From: Utricularia gibba
Taxonomy: Eukaryota > Streptophyta > Magnoliopsida > Lamiales > Lentibulariaceae
Direction: 5' to 3'
Assembly: GCA_002189035.1 (NCBI GenBank)
Contig: CM007990.1
Span: 2,108,001 to 2,172,000 of the forward strand
DNA: 64,000 nt
In this document: positions 25,081-37,952 of the stretch, piece after piece
How positions within the stretch are numbered: the stretch's first letter is position 1
How the letters are laid out: every line of letters starts with the position of its first letter
Position numbers and translations under genes: made by a program
The notes under the pieces: model-generated
Seen by the model: the letters and a program-made list of their open reading frames with translations, nothing else
What the model was told of the DNA's origin: nothing
Database searches by the model: none

Positions 25081-26389
25081 GAGCTTGTGGCAGTTGTGTG
25101 TGGAATCCGTTTGTCCTCCAATGGAGGAGAAGAAAGAAAGACAGACAGAGAGGGGGAGATAGAAGAGCAGACGACGAGATACGAAATCAATAGCGATAGA
25201 CAGAGATGATACAGTGAGCGTATAAATAAATTCTTGTTTTGTTAAAATAATAATAAAAAAAGAATTAACGTGATCATTGATCTCCCATAAAACACGAAAT
25301 GAATAGGAATTTAAAACTAAAACATACAATGAAAAAACTAAATAGGTATAAAAATGAATAAATTTAAATATAAAGATGTGTTTCGTAAAAAGGTGAAAAT
25401 GAAGTATAAAATTCATCATGTGCTCTACAAATGAAATGAGAATAAGAATGAAAATAGTATTTCAAATCATTAAATAAATCTGATTTGATAATCAATTTTA
25501 AATAAAACTTTGTTTACTATATGTTAAGGAAATCATTCTATCACATCTTAAGGAAATTTATCTCCTTCATCATAAGGGGGATTGAGATTGCTCAATAAGA
25601 CTATTCATTATCCTCAAGATATGATAGTATAATTGATCAGATGATATTCAAAGGAAATTAGGGCAACATCAATTTACAATTTAAAGGAAACATCAATGAT
25701 ACTAAAATGCTAACATCACTGAAGGCAAGGGCTAGGCTCATCATCCTCTAGAATTGTGGAGCTAGCCCAACAATGTGAGAGGAGGCCACATGAATAACAC
25801 ATACAGATCAAAGGGTAGTCACCAAAAAAGATTTTGGCCAACTTCACAAAGTCACTCATAGAGATCCAATCGGTAGGTTGTCACCGAGAAGGTTTTCAAT
25901 GGAACTAGATGCTCACGATAGTTATCCCTTATAGGGTGAGAAGTATTGGTCTCTTGTTGAGATTGATTCTATCTCTAGAGGAACACCCATTGATACCATG
26001 GGAAAGGAAAAGAGATGCTGCTATAGAGTGTTTCTGTAGGCAACAAATTAAAGGTGGCACATGCATAGATAAGTCATATGAATATAGTATACTCCCATCG
26101 CACCAAAACACTAGAAGATCCAATTTCATTTGAACCTTAAGATTCCATATATTTGCTTGATCACATGGGATTGTGTTTTCACTTTTTGTTCAAAAACTAC
26201 ACCCAAAGTTACATCGCTAACATTACATATTAGCTCAAAGGATAAATTTTAATTTGAGGTTGAATGATAAGAGCTAAGACAAATTTTTGTTTCAAAGTGT
26301 CAAAGTCATATATATATCCTCCTCAAAACAAAACTCTATAAACACTAGATTTTTTCAATTTAATTACCAATTTACGTATAAAAACCAAA
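25081..26389. other. 5' flank of the FHA-AAA gene and intergenic DNA
   Basis: On the minus strand, 25081-25170 is pyrimidine-rich (CT-rich), as is common in plant 5' untranslated regions. Beyond that no gene is seen. A GC-richer stretch at 25690-26130 contains a short open frame pair without known domains and may be old repeat sequence. Confidence 0.4.
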
Positions 26390-27830
26390 GCATATTCCAT
26401 ATCATTTAAATCTATAGAATATGACAAATATATTTAGAACTAAAAAAATATCCACTTAACACAAGATTCATAAAAGACTTTAAGATTTTAATAGCTACAA
26501 CATTATTTTAAACATTATCAAAATTGATATTAAAATAAATTTAGAATTGAATACTCAATGCAAATATCATTAATAAACTCAGCTATTTGTATATTTATGT
26601 GAGGAAAATCCTTTGGTCGAAACTCAAGAATTCTCTTTTACACTATCCATTTGCTATCAATCTAATGAATAATTAAAATAATATAATTTTCTCCATTAAT
26701 TTCATGTCAAACATCACAAGTCAAACAAAATTTACATTTCATGGATACAAATGAAGAAACTAAACATGATTTCATCACAACGAATTCTTTTTTCGTTATT
26801 CTAACAACCTTTCTTCTAGATATTAAAACAAACTTAGTTTACATGTTGTTCACGTAAAAATGTTTTTATTTCAATAAATGGTTTTTCACTTACAACTAAA
26901 CTAAGCACATACTCAATTTGGCATGAAATAACATCAAAACAAAAGGTGTAAATAAGATTACCTCCTACTATATTTTACTTTGATTGTTTTAATAAATTAC
27001 CATTATTAAGATGTTTATGTAATATGTATCAAGTAATTAGTAGTTCCACTACCTTTTTTATGCTGATATAATTGACCACAATAATTACATATTATCTATT
27101 GAATAACTTTCTTGTGGGTGAAATGATCTTGCTAAATAATTGATTGTTTTTTCAAAGATGTTGAATTTGAAACATCACCAACATCAGAACTAGAACCATT
27201 ATTATATGTTGGAGGAGAATCAACATCAATGATTTATGTAAAATTTTGATGTGATTCTGCCATTTCAAAATCTAGACTTGAAAAAAAAATATTTGAATCA
27301 AATAAATCAATACCAATAATTTAAAGAATCAAAATCCAAAAAATCAAAAATCATATTAATGCCAATCAATGTATAGTAAATCATAAACAAAAAGATGATT
27401 GTGCTAGGGTTTCAAAACAATTAACAGGCACAAAACAATAAAAATTGAAAATTCAAGAGAAAACAAAATCGAAAATAAGAAAAGATAGGATTAATGGTTG
27501 AAAGTTTTAGAATCAAAACTTCAAACAAAAAATTAGAATTGTTGGTGGCCGTGTAATTGAAAATGAAAAATTGCTATTTAGGTTTAATATAGAATTGGAC
27601 TCAATTGTTGGTCCATTAACCTAAATCTTAAGTTTTAGCAAAAAAATTAAAAAAAATCAAATAGATCTTAAAATAGGCCCAACTCATTGGGTCAACTCTA
27701 ACTCGTGTTTCCCAACTCGGCCCTGACTCGTTTTTCACGAGTTCGAGTCGCGAGTCCAACCCTACATGGGTCGGCCCGCCAGATTCACGAGTGGACCCTA
27801 ACTTGTGCCCATGTTTAGAGCTAACTCTAG
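26390..27830 (-). mobile_element. decayed hAT transposon with BED zinc finger remnant
   Basis: On the minus strand a reading frame starting MAESHQNF near 27260 continues into a BED-finger remnant: QDHFTHKKV, then ICNYCGQLYQHKKGSGTTNYL with the CxxC pair and spacing of hAT transposases. Downstream EKPFIEIKTFLR-like fragments recur with many stops. The outer end (27700-27820) holds repeated ACTCG/CGAGT motifs and GGGTCGGCCCGCC, the GC-rich subterminal pattern of plant hAT elements. The catalytic and C-terminal dimerisation regions were not recovered, so the element is badly truncated. Confidence 0.65.
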
Positions 27831-28228
27831 CAAGAGGAAGACTTTATTCTAGTGTTCTTTGAATCTCTTAGTCTAGAGAGGGGAAGCCAGCTAACCCCAC
27901 GAAGACGAAGACTTCACTTCTAGTGTTCTTTGAACCGAATCTAATTTTCTTAAGATTTTCTTAATGAAATATTTCCTACTGTTTTAAACATCTCAATTTT
28001 TCTTATTACAAATATCTATAAACTATTAATGCCGCGAGTAGCCCTTTAAAAAATGCTGAAATATTTGTAAACCCTTTATCATTACCACAGCAATATCTCC
28101 AAATAACACATTTGCCAATGCGATCAGATGCCTTGAGATTTGGTGGGTGATGTTGCCAGCACCGCAGAATAAAAGCATGAAACAAGTCATGGGAAGCACT
28201 TTTGGAAAGACAAGCATGACCAGTTGCA
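27831..28228. other. WAV2-like 3' flank
   Basis: Contains two copies of a TCTAGTGTTCTTTGAA-type segment (about 27853 and 27917). Three alternative frames from the WAV2-like gene can run into this area; one stays open to a stop at 28006-28008. Which one, if any, is translated cannot be decided here. Confidence 0.4.
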
Positions 28229-30293
28229 CTATTGATCCGCCACTCCTCCCGCTTCGGAACATCTCCCTCCCTCTGCTGCTGGTTCAGGATAAATAATTAG
28301 TGACCAGACAGAAAATGCACAGGATGCAACACCATTTATGTAACCATGAGGGGAGGGGGATAGGGGGAGGTCAGCTCTGAGACTCCTTGCAAAAACATAA
28401 AAGCTAAGTGGCTCAACTAGAAATCGCATGGAGATAGAAAGAGTGAGACTGGCAAGATCACCTATTGCGGATGATGCGCTCTCCTTATCATTAACGTACT
28501 TCTGGAAGAATTCTAGAATAGTTCGCCAATAGCGATCTCCACCGACCAACCATGTGTCCATGTGCATACCGCTGGGAAACTCTACAAATATACAGGTCTG
28601 GTTATGTGCAGCTGCTTGTGCATACAGCATCTCCATGTGAGATGGGGGAACCATTTCATCTCGCAGCCCAGAAAGGAAAAGGATTGGCTGTTTGACCTAC
28701 AGCTCACAGCATCAGAATTATACAGACAATACTTAGTAGCGGAAAGGTGCTACCATACACAGTAGGATGATTAATCACACAAATCCTTACCTTTCCAATA
28801 ACATCAATGGTATTCCATGGTGAACGAACGACACAGTTCAGGATCCTGATGCCCTTACAACTAGTTTTTCCAATAAAATATTGCAGAAACGGAAGCAAAA
28901 TTCCAGCCATGTCTAGGATAGATGTAAATGTGTTCTCCAGTATCAATGCAGCCACCTGCAATATGAAGGAATTAAACAGAAAAATGTGCACATTTAACGC
29001 ATCAGCATCCATGAGAGCAGGTTTGTTCAAAACTATTTCTGCTAATACAATACAAAAAGAGGGACCAGAAAATGTAATATGCATCTCAACTTGCAACCAT
29101 CATGACACTAGTGCTACAAAATACTAGATCACCTTCTCAGGGTTGTTCATAGCAAGCAGAGCCCCAACAGCTCCACCAAGTGACCTTCCAAAGACTACAA
29201 TTTTTGAAGTGTTGATGTCCGTTCGACTAACCAGATGATCAAGGGCTGCCTAGTGTAAAAAGACATAATGATGAATTATCAATGTGATCAACGGAACAAA
29301 GTTCCCACATGGAACCCACCAGTATCATCCATAATGGAAAACAAAGTAATGCGTTCCTCCGCACAGAGGATTTCTATCATGCAGGCCGGCTTAGTCAGAG
29401 GATAGAGCATCACAGTAATACGATGGCCATCAATTTGATTCTTTACTTTTTCTTTGGTCAACTGAGCAAAAGATACAACATACCTGGGCATCCCTGATAA
29501 TGCCATGCTGCGAAGGATGTCCATCACTATCACCATATCTGAGCACTCAAAGTAGAAGAAAGGCATATCACTTGGAGGAGTCACATGCATGTCATGAAAA
29601 TAAGAAATAACAAAATGCAGTTACTTTTATACTACAGAGGAGTAACAGCTCTGGAAAATAAGTTATCACTAACATACATAAAAAGGATAAGTAAAAACAC
29701 TAAATTCAATAGAAGGGCATGATAAATTGCCTACCCCCTGTAAGAAAGCATGAAAATATTGCAATGGAGTCTTTGCAGCATCATAGAAACCATCTCAAGA
29801 CGATGAGCAATATCTTTAGTAATCAAGTCAAGGGCCTAAACAAAGAAATGCAAACAAAAATTCATCTAAAAAAACTGGACAACGAACGGATACTTCCAGC
29901 ATTTTCTTGGAAGAAGAGGAGAGTTGGGCCTGCAAAAAAGGGAAACAGAAAACAGGGTTTTAATTGTACTCCCCAATTGCAGCCTTACAGCCTGTAAGAA
30001 TGAAAATACACACACACATTCCAGATCTATGCCAGTGAAATAAAAGGGGGCACACCTTTGTTATCGGAAAAGGGCTTTATGTACCATGAGTGTAGGCGAA
30101 TACCATCGGAAGAAGTCAGCCAAACATCTTCATACGGAAGGCCGAGCCGAGCAGGTGTTATAGCGTAGGATCTGGTTAACCCAGGAAGAACGGGGACGTA
30201 AACGAGCTTCTCCTGAAAAGCAACTAGTAACGCCACTCCAGCCACCGTAACTCCGCCCGCGATATACAGGAACAGGCTCATGTAAGAACCCAT
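28229..30293 (-). CDS. WAV2: WAV2-like (BEM46 family) alpha/beta hydrolase
   Basis: Resembles Arabidopsis WAVY GROWTH 2, a membrane-anchored BEM46-type alpha/beta hydrolase that restrains root bending. Exon 1 (30293-30056) encodes MGSYMSLFLYIAGG, a single N-terminal membrane segment, then LVAFQEKLVYVPVLPG and SSDGIRLHSWYIKP. Later exons give TLLFFQENAG, IAHRLEMVSMML and FMLSYRG, then YGDSDGHPSQHGIIRDAQ, INTSKIVVFGRSLGGAVGA, ALILENTFTSILDMAG, SGLRDEMVPPSHMEMLY and FVEFPSGMHMDTW. The nucleophile Ser (GRSLGG), acid Asp (GLRDE) and His (SGMHMDTW) are all present, so the enzyme looks competent. Joins checked: exon 1 to exon 2 (starting 29929) keeps frame. The last exon is uncertain because a repetitive CAGCAG/GAG acceptor region near 28270 allows three frames; 28229 is the stop of one of them. 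Confidence 0.87.
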
Positions 30294-32269
30294 GAGGATC
30301 ACCCACAACAAAACTCAGCCTTTACTCTAACCACGTAACGATAAAGCAGGTCAGCGGTCGATCTCTAATGACGTTCCAATTGCTTCTTGTGCAAAAAATC
30401 CAAGCAGCAATGGCGGAAGCTGAAAATCCAGATACCCAAACACTTCACAATGACCTGGTCTTCATGGAGAAACGACAACGTTTTCAGGAATCAGGACAGA
30501 AAGGCCCCAGATTCCAGTCCCCTTAATCCAAATAAAAGTTGTACCGATGGTTGTGTGTTTGAATCCTAATTGGTAAATCCTAATTTTAAATCTAGGGTTG
30601 TTTTGTTTACTAAGTACACGTTTGTTAGGTGGATTTAACCCCTCAAACCTTTTGGTAAAAGTTATTATATGTGTTTGTTATAGTGGTTAATATAAATACA
30701 TGGATTTATATTATCTTAATACCAACCTGGATGGTTTCACAAAATACATATGCTTGTGATATATCATTGACCATAATACCCTTCTACTCTATACACAAAT
30801 TTACGGGTTCCTATAGTATGTCTTTTTTTGACGAAAATTGCAATAGGTTGTTAGTTGTTGATTTTTCATTTTGTATCTTCCCATTTTGGTAAATCAATTG
30901 AGCGAAAACTGATTTAAATTCTTTATTGCTCATTAAGTATAATTGTTGGTGTCACTCCTTTGGCCCCATAAAGAGTGGGTTAATGTGTTTAACACACCCC
31001 AAATCCAACATTGCCATGTCTGAAACACATGAAGTCTGCACATGGAGTCTAACTATGTTATTAATGTAGCCACCGTAATATTATGATTAAAGTGTCTGAA
31101 TGATTAAACATAATAATGATATAATAGACAATTTGTAATATTTATCTATACATACCTATTTTTAAACATCTTTAACAAATATATAAAATTGCGAATCCTA
31201 AATAATTGTAATTTATTCACCAAACACATTATGTTGAAGAAAACATCATTCATTGCATTAATTAAATCATAATAACTTAAACCTTAATAATTTATACCCA
31301 CTTAACCAACTCTAAACTCTTGCTCGAAATCCTTATATTATTTTCTTAATTATTATTGAAGTTTTGTTATTTTTTGAGTTTTTAATATGGATTTATAACA
31401 TTAAAGCTTTGTTTGATTGTTGTGTTTAGATGTTGATGGATTTAAATTATTTGACTATAAATAAATCCAAATATGTGAATATAAAAATATTCATACCCTC
31501 CTTTGAGTGTATATATATCCAAATATGAGGATATTATATTGGAATGATCATTATTATACCCATATAATTTGTATAATTATACTTACATATCAAATAATAC
31601 AATTTTTTCAAACTCATCATAAACCAATCTTATACCTTCATATCAAATAAGGCGTAAGAGTGCATTTGATAGATGAAAATATATTGATTCGATTTAAATT
31701 TGCTTCGTTAGATGGTATTAGTATTTATTTGGGCATAGATAGATTAAGGTCATATGTTATTTGGTTAATGTATTAATATTAATTCATTCAATTTGTTTCA
31801 TTAGATGGTATTAATATTTGGATATTAGTTATTTTATATTTAAATTATCACAATAACATTATGAACTAATGAATTATTAATCCTCATTTTGTCTTTCACT
31901 ACATATTTAGACATGTAGGGTTTATCAATAAATTGAGAATAACCTCACGATTAGGTAAAAGTCATTTAGTTTTAATTTTAGTTATCAATTTAAATTACCA
32001 ACTCTTGTTCATGTGATATATCAATAATGTACATAAAAAATATAAGTTGAAATTAAAATAATGACTTTTAAATCAAAACAATTTAATTGATGTTAATAAC
32101 AACTAAATGTAATCAGTATTTCATCCAATAAAAAATTATTAAATCATACACAAACATAAATAAAAAAATTGAAATTACTACATGTAAGTGTTGCAATCAT
32201 TCCATTACTGATGATCTTAGGGTTTGCTGATGGTCTTCACAGATTAGACATCTTCTCATTCCATCCACA
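30294..32269. other. AT-rich intergenic DNA with possible small MITE remnants
   Basis: No gene seen. Phrases such as GTTTGTTAGGTGGATTTAAC near 30625 and its partial inverse near 30980, and TTTGATAGATG near 31667, resemble MITE ends, but I could not pair ends with target duplications. Confidence 0.35.
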
Positions 32270-32790
32270 TAAGTCTTTCAGCCATTTACATCTAAGTGGG
32301 CCATTCAATCCTCTCTACATTGATGATTGTCATCAGTACTCCATGGAATGTATGTTGCAATCATTCATTTTATTTTTTTATTTTTTGGTATTAAAAAAGA
32401 CAAAATTGTTAAAATTGAAAAGTCTAAAATAGGTATTCTCAAAACCCATATAATTAGTAAGTTTAAAAAATACCCTTAAATTAGGTTTATATGTGGGTTT
32501 TGATTTAAAAATTAATTAAGTATTTAACAAATTATCATAAGTATTTCATCATTGTAAAGAGGATTGAATGGCTCACTTGGATGTAAATGGTTGAAAGACT
32601 TACGGCAATGGAATGCCTGTTACAATCATTCATTTTATTTTTTCAATTTTTGGATATTAAAAAAGGAAAAATTGTCAAAATTGAAATGAGTATTTTCAAA
32701 ACCCATATAATTAATGGGTTTAAAAAATACCATCAAATTAGGTTTATTAAAGATTTTATGTGGATTTTGGTTTAAAAACTAGTTAAATAT
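32270..32790. repeat. nested direct and inverted repeats
   Basis: A segment of about 180 bp starting GGAATGTATGTTGCAATCAT (32345) is repeated as GGAATGCCTGTTACAATCAT (32610) in the same direction. Just before each copy, CATTTACATCTAAGTGGGCC (32283) and its near reverse complement GGCTCACTTGGATGTAAATG (32571) face each other. The result is a mixed direct and inverted duplication. No coding content is recognised. Confidence 0.75.
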
Positions 32791-32793
32791 TTA

Positions 32794-33080
32794 GAGGTTA
32801 TTTGATAGAAAAGTATAAAAGATCTATATCTAAGTTTACATATATAACATTGTTTATTTGATTAGTATACGTATATCAACTTTATATGACTATACCACTG
32901 ACATACTCATTTTTTGAGTATATAAGTGGTGTATAAAAATGGAGTGGAGCCTAGTTATATGTGTACCACTTAAATACGCAAACTTTTATTCTCGCATATC
33001 AAACATTTTCGACAATTTAGTATATACATACTCAATTATACTATACTTAAATATATTAATACTTTGCTATCAAATACCCC
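32794..33080. mobile_element. Tourist-like MITE, 287 bp
   Basis: Left end GAGGTTATTTGATAGAAAAG and right end (reverse complement) GGGGTATTTGATAGCAAAG form terminal inverted repeats, and TTA flanks both sides (32791-32793 and 33081-33083). A 3-bp TTA duplication and short non-coding body fit a PIF/Harbinger-derived MITE. Confidence 0.75.
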
Positions 33081-33319
33081 TTAGTAAAATACTAAACAAG
33101 GGTATCATTTATTAACCCACTTATACCTACTTTATATCAACCAACCAAACTCACCCAGCTATTAAAAGATAATTTTATGAAGAGCGATTAAATGATAAAA
33201 ATTAGTAACTCTAGAAAGAATAAAAATAAAATTATAAAAACTCTAGAAAGAATGCTTCACTTTTTTTGATGCTCTCTTTTATCAAAAAGTCAATCCTTGT
33301 TTTTTTAATCTTCATTGCT

Positions 33320-34233
33320 TATTTATAGAAAAAGTAGTTATATAATATTGGTTGAAAATAACTCTATATTATTAATATTACACGGCATGAGTAATGAGGT
33401 CCATCATTAGTGAGGATGACATCAATATAGGTGCCATCAATGATTGTTTGATGACGCATTAGTGCAACCGTCCTTTATATCCATACCTTCTCTTCTACGT
33501 ATATCTCCTACCTCTACAAATTTCTTCATTTATATTCAGTATTGAATATAGTCTAATTTGGAGCAAAATTTGGGTAATATCGTTTTTTATTTTGTAATTT
33601 TATTTTTAATTATTTAAAATCTTGATATTATTTTGAGCACTATTGCTAAAAGTACCTATATTTAAGATGTCATTACTAATGGCACATCAAATTAGTTCTT
33701 GAACCCTTTTTATTGTTTTATTAATTATTTTATCTATTAATTTGTCATATTTTTTCTTATTTAATATATGATACTTATTCCATTGCCACTATCATATAGT
33801 GGATAACAGGATGCAACCTGTTCGTTGTCATTTCACGACATAGGCATGGGTAGTTGGAACCACTATTTCAATCATTATATGTAGTTATTCCAAATCCGAT
33901 TTAACTCCATCTATCATTGACCTCCAACTGATTGAAGAAACCCTGAATATGAACATAGAAATTTTTGGAGATGATAGTTATATATAGAAGAGGGGACATA
34001 AGCAAAAATGGCATCGTGCAATAAGGTGCCATGTATAACTGTGCATATAGTTAAGGTACCATGATTGATATTGATTGTATCAAAGGCATCATCAATAATG
34101 TTGCATACACTTAATGCGCCATCACCTATATTGAGGTGCCATCATTAATGATGAGCGTCATTACTCATAGTATGTAATATTAATAACATAGAGTTATTTT
34201 AGATCAATAATATATAATCTACTTTTTTGCTTA
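33320..34233. mobile_element. foldback-like element with arms of 150-250 bp
   Basis: The left arm (about 33320-33560) and right arm (about 33930-34233) are inverted copies. Shared landmarks include AAAAAGTAG, AATAACTCTAT, TTATTAATATTACA, ATGAGTAATGA, CCATCATTA and, further in, TATTCAG. The centre carries loose repeats of GGTGCCATC-like words. No coding sequence was recognised; it is a non-autonomous foldback or long-TIR MITE. Confidence 0.7.
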
Positions 34234-37200
34234 TTTATATACCTATGTAAATGGTAACAATACTTTGCTTTGCTTTTTCATCGACTATTCTGACTGAATC
34301 CTCTACAATGATAACATATTCCAATATTTTAAACAAAGACTACTACACTTTGGGTCATATTACACAATCTTGAAGTATCAATAGTAGACACATTATTAAG
34401 CTTTTGGAAAGATCTTCATCATGTAGTTCTTGAAAATCCTTATTAGGTGAACCTTAATTAATAACCATCTTATTGAGCAAGTCTATTCAATCTTAAACTG
34501 TCGTTCAAGGGGGATTACATCAACACCCAAAGTATCCTTGGAAGCTTTGTAAGGAAATGTGGTTATTTTCCTCTCATCATATTACTCACCCCTTAAACCC
34601 CAGATATCAATTGATTTGATTGTGAGTTCAATCTTATCATAAGAAGGAAAATTTCTAATCAATATTAGATGTGGTAGCTGAAGATAGATCGCCTAAAGAG
34701 GTGATACTTCACCGAGATTTCTTCAACATATTTTGCCTAAAGTGTTTAATCCACCACATGAATTAAATATGACTAAATATTCCAAAGTAATATGTATCAT
34801 AATTGCATCTACATATACTTTAGACAACTCTCGAGATGTTCTTTTGTCTTTTGGCCCTTTCATCTTCCCATCCCTTTAAAAACAATTTTTTTGAGATTTT
34901 TTACTCATCTTCTTTGGGTTTCAATATGGTTATGAGAATTCTTAGTTTTTACTCTTCATCTTAGACAAATATCTTTCGCTATTCTTGATGCTTTACTCTC
35001 TAATTTTCTCCTTCTACCCATGGCCCCAACTTATAATGATTTTCAAAATTTAAATCTCATGGAGTTCAGAGACATCTTTAAAATTCTAGAAACTTTAGTA
35101 AGGTTGATGTTTGATGTTTATCTTTACTTCAAAAACTGTGATTATAGATATACAATTGCTTTTATTTTATGAAGATGTTTACTTATTTTTAATATGACTA
35201 GTTAAGTTAGAAGTGATGTTTTAGAGAGATAGGGGGAGTGTGCTCACTTAGTTTAGGTTCAATCTAACCAAAAGCTTGTGTGTGTTTCATAACAAATCCA
35301 AATAGATTAAGGAGTAAAAAATTAATATACCAAACTAAAGAAACCCAACCAAAGCTGTGAGTGAATAGATAAGGTTTTAAGTAGAGAATAGGAATGCATG
35401 AACTTAGTTGTATATGCCTTACAAGATGGCAGACCTAATTGTAGGATGATTTAGGATACTTTGAAAACTTAAAACTAAAAATTTATGGTAACAGTTCAAT
35501 TAGACTTAGGTCATCTTGTGTTGTTTATCTTTTTGGGAGGGTTAAAATGAGAGTTTGAGTGAGTATCTCATCATTGGAATCATGGGACATTGTATTTGTG
35601 TTTTTTTTTATTATCTAAAATTAGCATTTTGCTGTTTTTTTACTTTTATTTTTACATTTGTTGTTTATGTTCTATTAGTTTTAGCCAAGGCATAACAATC
35701 GATTGTAACAACCAGAAATGTATGGACCATCACACAAAAGTTTCAATTCCTTGAGTTCAACCTTGAAGCACTATATATTTTCTTTGGATTTGTAAATTCA
35801 TGTACATTAGAGCTTTTTAAATTTTATTTGCTATGAAATTCTTAATTTTCACAATGAGATAAGAATTGTGTTTATCACCTTGGGCTTCTGATTTATGCCT
35901 TACAACCTCATGTTTTTGTCACACTTGCAGCGTATCTTGTCCTTGCTAAAATGTGGACCATTTTTACCATCTCTAGTTCACATCATTGATATGAATGACA
36001 TATGAAAGGGCACATATGTGGATTTTCTAGTGAAATGGGGGGAAGGTACAAACAGGTCATCACTATTGTTCCCCAAACTCATGAGTGCTCACTTGCAAAA
36101 CAAGGCACCAACTAGTGTTTCTAGAGAAAGTGTGAGTTATGGTGCTTTCTCAATGAGCACCTCGAACTGAACCTCATAATGTCCCCTTTCCTTAGCTCAT
36201 CTACCTCCATCAATCAATAAAAGTTTCTAGTGTTTAAGTTCGATAAGACTGCTCTCCTAGTTTGTTGACTTTAGGATAACACAAGACTACTATCTATTAT
36301 GGATTTTTGGGGCTAGTGTGATTTACATCTACAATCAGTCCCAACTACATAACTCAAGATTAGCAAACACAAGAGTGAATAGAGACTCCAAGAGTATAGC
36401 GGCAAGTTGACACTCTTGGGAGTCCTCCACCTCTCATATGGCACCCAAGACTATGAGGAGAGTTGTTTTGATGTGTCATGATTCAACAATAAGATAAAAA
36501 ATGGAGGTAGAATTTACCTTTGTATAGTTTCTAGATTTACTAATAACCTTTATTTGTATTTGGATTACATGTAACTTAGACATAAACTTTCTTGTGAAAC
36601 CCTTCATTGCTTTGTAGAGGAAAACCCCTACACTTCTTGAGAAAGTGCAAGAGAAAAACAAAGAGTAAGGGCAAGGTGCCCTACAAGGATAAGGTAAATC
36701 CTTTCCATTTCACTCTGATAGTTCAGTTATATTTGGTTTTAATATTATTTTCAACCGGATTTTATGTTTTCACTCTGATAGTTCACTCTGATAGCTAGTA
36801 GAGGCAGCTAGCCATGACAATGCCATTGATGGTATGAGTTTAAAGAAAATCAAGAAGGGGGCACAAATAACTAATATTACAAAGGTCTCTACATGAATTT
36901 ATTGTGTTTGACTTTTATTGGGGATGACTTGAATATGATGGACGATCCCAATAATATTAAGATGAATTTTCAGACTAATAGTAGAAATCTATCATAGTTG
37001 TTGCTCCACTAAAAGCTTAGGCCAAGGAGATGCCTTCAGCAAATAGAGCACCAATTAGGAAAACACAACATGGGAGCAAAGTGTCCAATAATGTAAGGTA
37101 AACTCAACGTTTTTTTCTCATTACTTGTAGATTCATTCTAATTTTTGAGGTTGGGAACCACTTTTTAGGAGAAAAGTTTAGTCTCATTATAGGGTTGGTG

Positions 37201-37690
37201 AGCAATGTTCATAGGTCCACAGATTATGATAGGTGCTTCCATATCAACCATCATGGTTATCTCTTCGATGATTTCATGGATGTGTCCAGTTGCCTAGATA
37301 GAGGGTGAATTATTCAAATTTTAAGATGATATCTTGAAATATCTAGCCTGAAGCCTCAAGCATTGTAACTTGTGAGGTGAAGAGGGGTGCTCATAGATCA
37401 ACGTGAGGGCTAATTGAAACATAGCTTTAGGGGGTCAGAAAATCATTACCATTAATGATGTAGCGACTCCCGAGGAGCCTCAGTTTAATCCTTCTTTGAT
37501 TGAACATCGTATTTAGTTATGTATTTTGTATATAATGCATATATTCTTTGAATATCAATATATTCTTAGGTTTCTAATTCGGCACTAGTTTCAATTTTTC
37601 TACCAAATTTGAATGTGATGCAAAAAATGCAAGTCATGTGACATAGCTATATTTTTGACTAACTACATGAACATCTTTCTACAATAGTTT
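34234..37690. other. repeat-derived intergenic DNA, no gene seen
   Basis: No intact frame with a domain. A purine run GAGAGATAGGGGGAG near 35223 could be an old polypurine tract of an LTR element. A short CACTCTGATAGTTCA motif is repeated three times around 36712-36795. The region probably belongs to the decayed gypsy element whose integrase lies just downstream. Confidence 0.35.
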
Positions 37691-37694
37691 GTGA

Positions 37695-37952
37695 TTGAGA
37701 TCCTTGATTCCTTGGGTATTTTTGGCTAAGTCTCCGGAAACCGGTAGGAACTCCTCTCAATTTCAGCAATGCTCATCATCCCGAGATTGATGGACAGACT
37801 AAAGTAGTGAACCAATCTCTGGGCAACATACTCTATTGTGTTAGTGGATGTGGATATGAAGGCTTGGGACCTGCTATTGTACAAAGCTAAGGTTGCGCAC
37901 TACCATACTTAAAATCATAACAATGGGTTTAGTCCCCTTCATGTTATCTATT
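37695..37952 (+). pseudogene. Ty3/gypsy integrase fragment
   Basis: Plus-strand translation gives, with stops and shifts, LGYFWLSLRK then GTPLNFSNAHHPEIDGQT, KVVNQSLGNIL and finally GFSPLHVIY. These match the integrase core and C-terminal side of plant Ty3/gypsy polyproteins (pattern HPQTDGQTEVVNRTLGN ... PFEVVYG). The reading breaks off at the edge of the inverted LTR at 37953, which therefore joined this element later. Confidence 0.75.
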
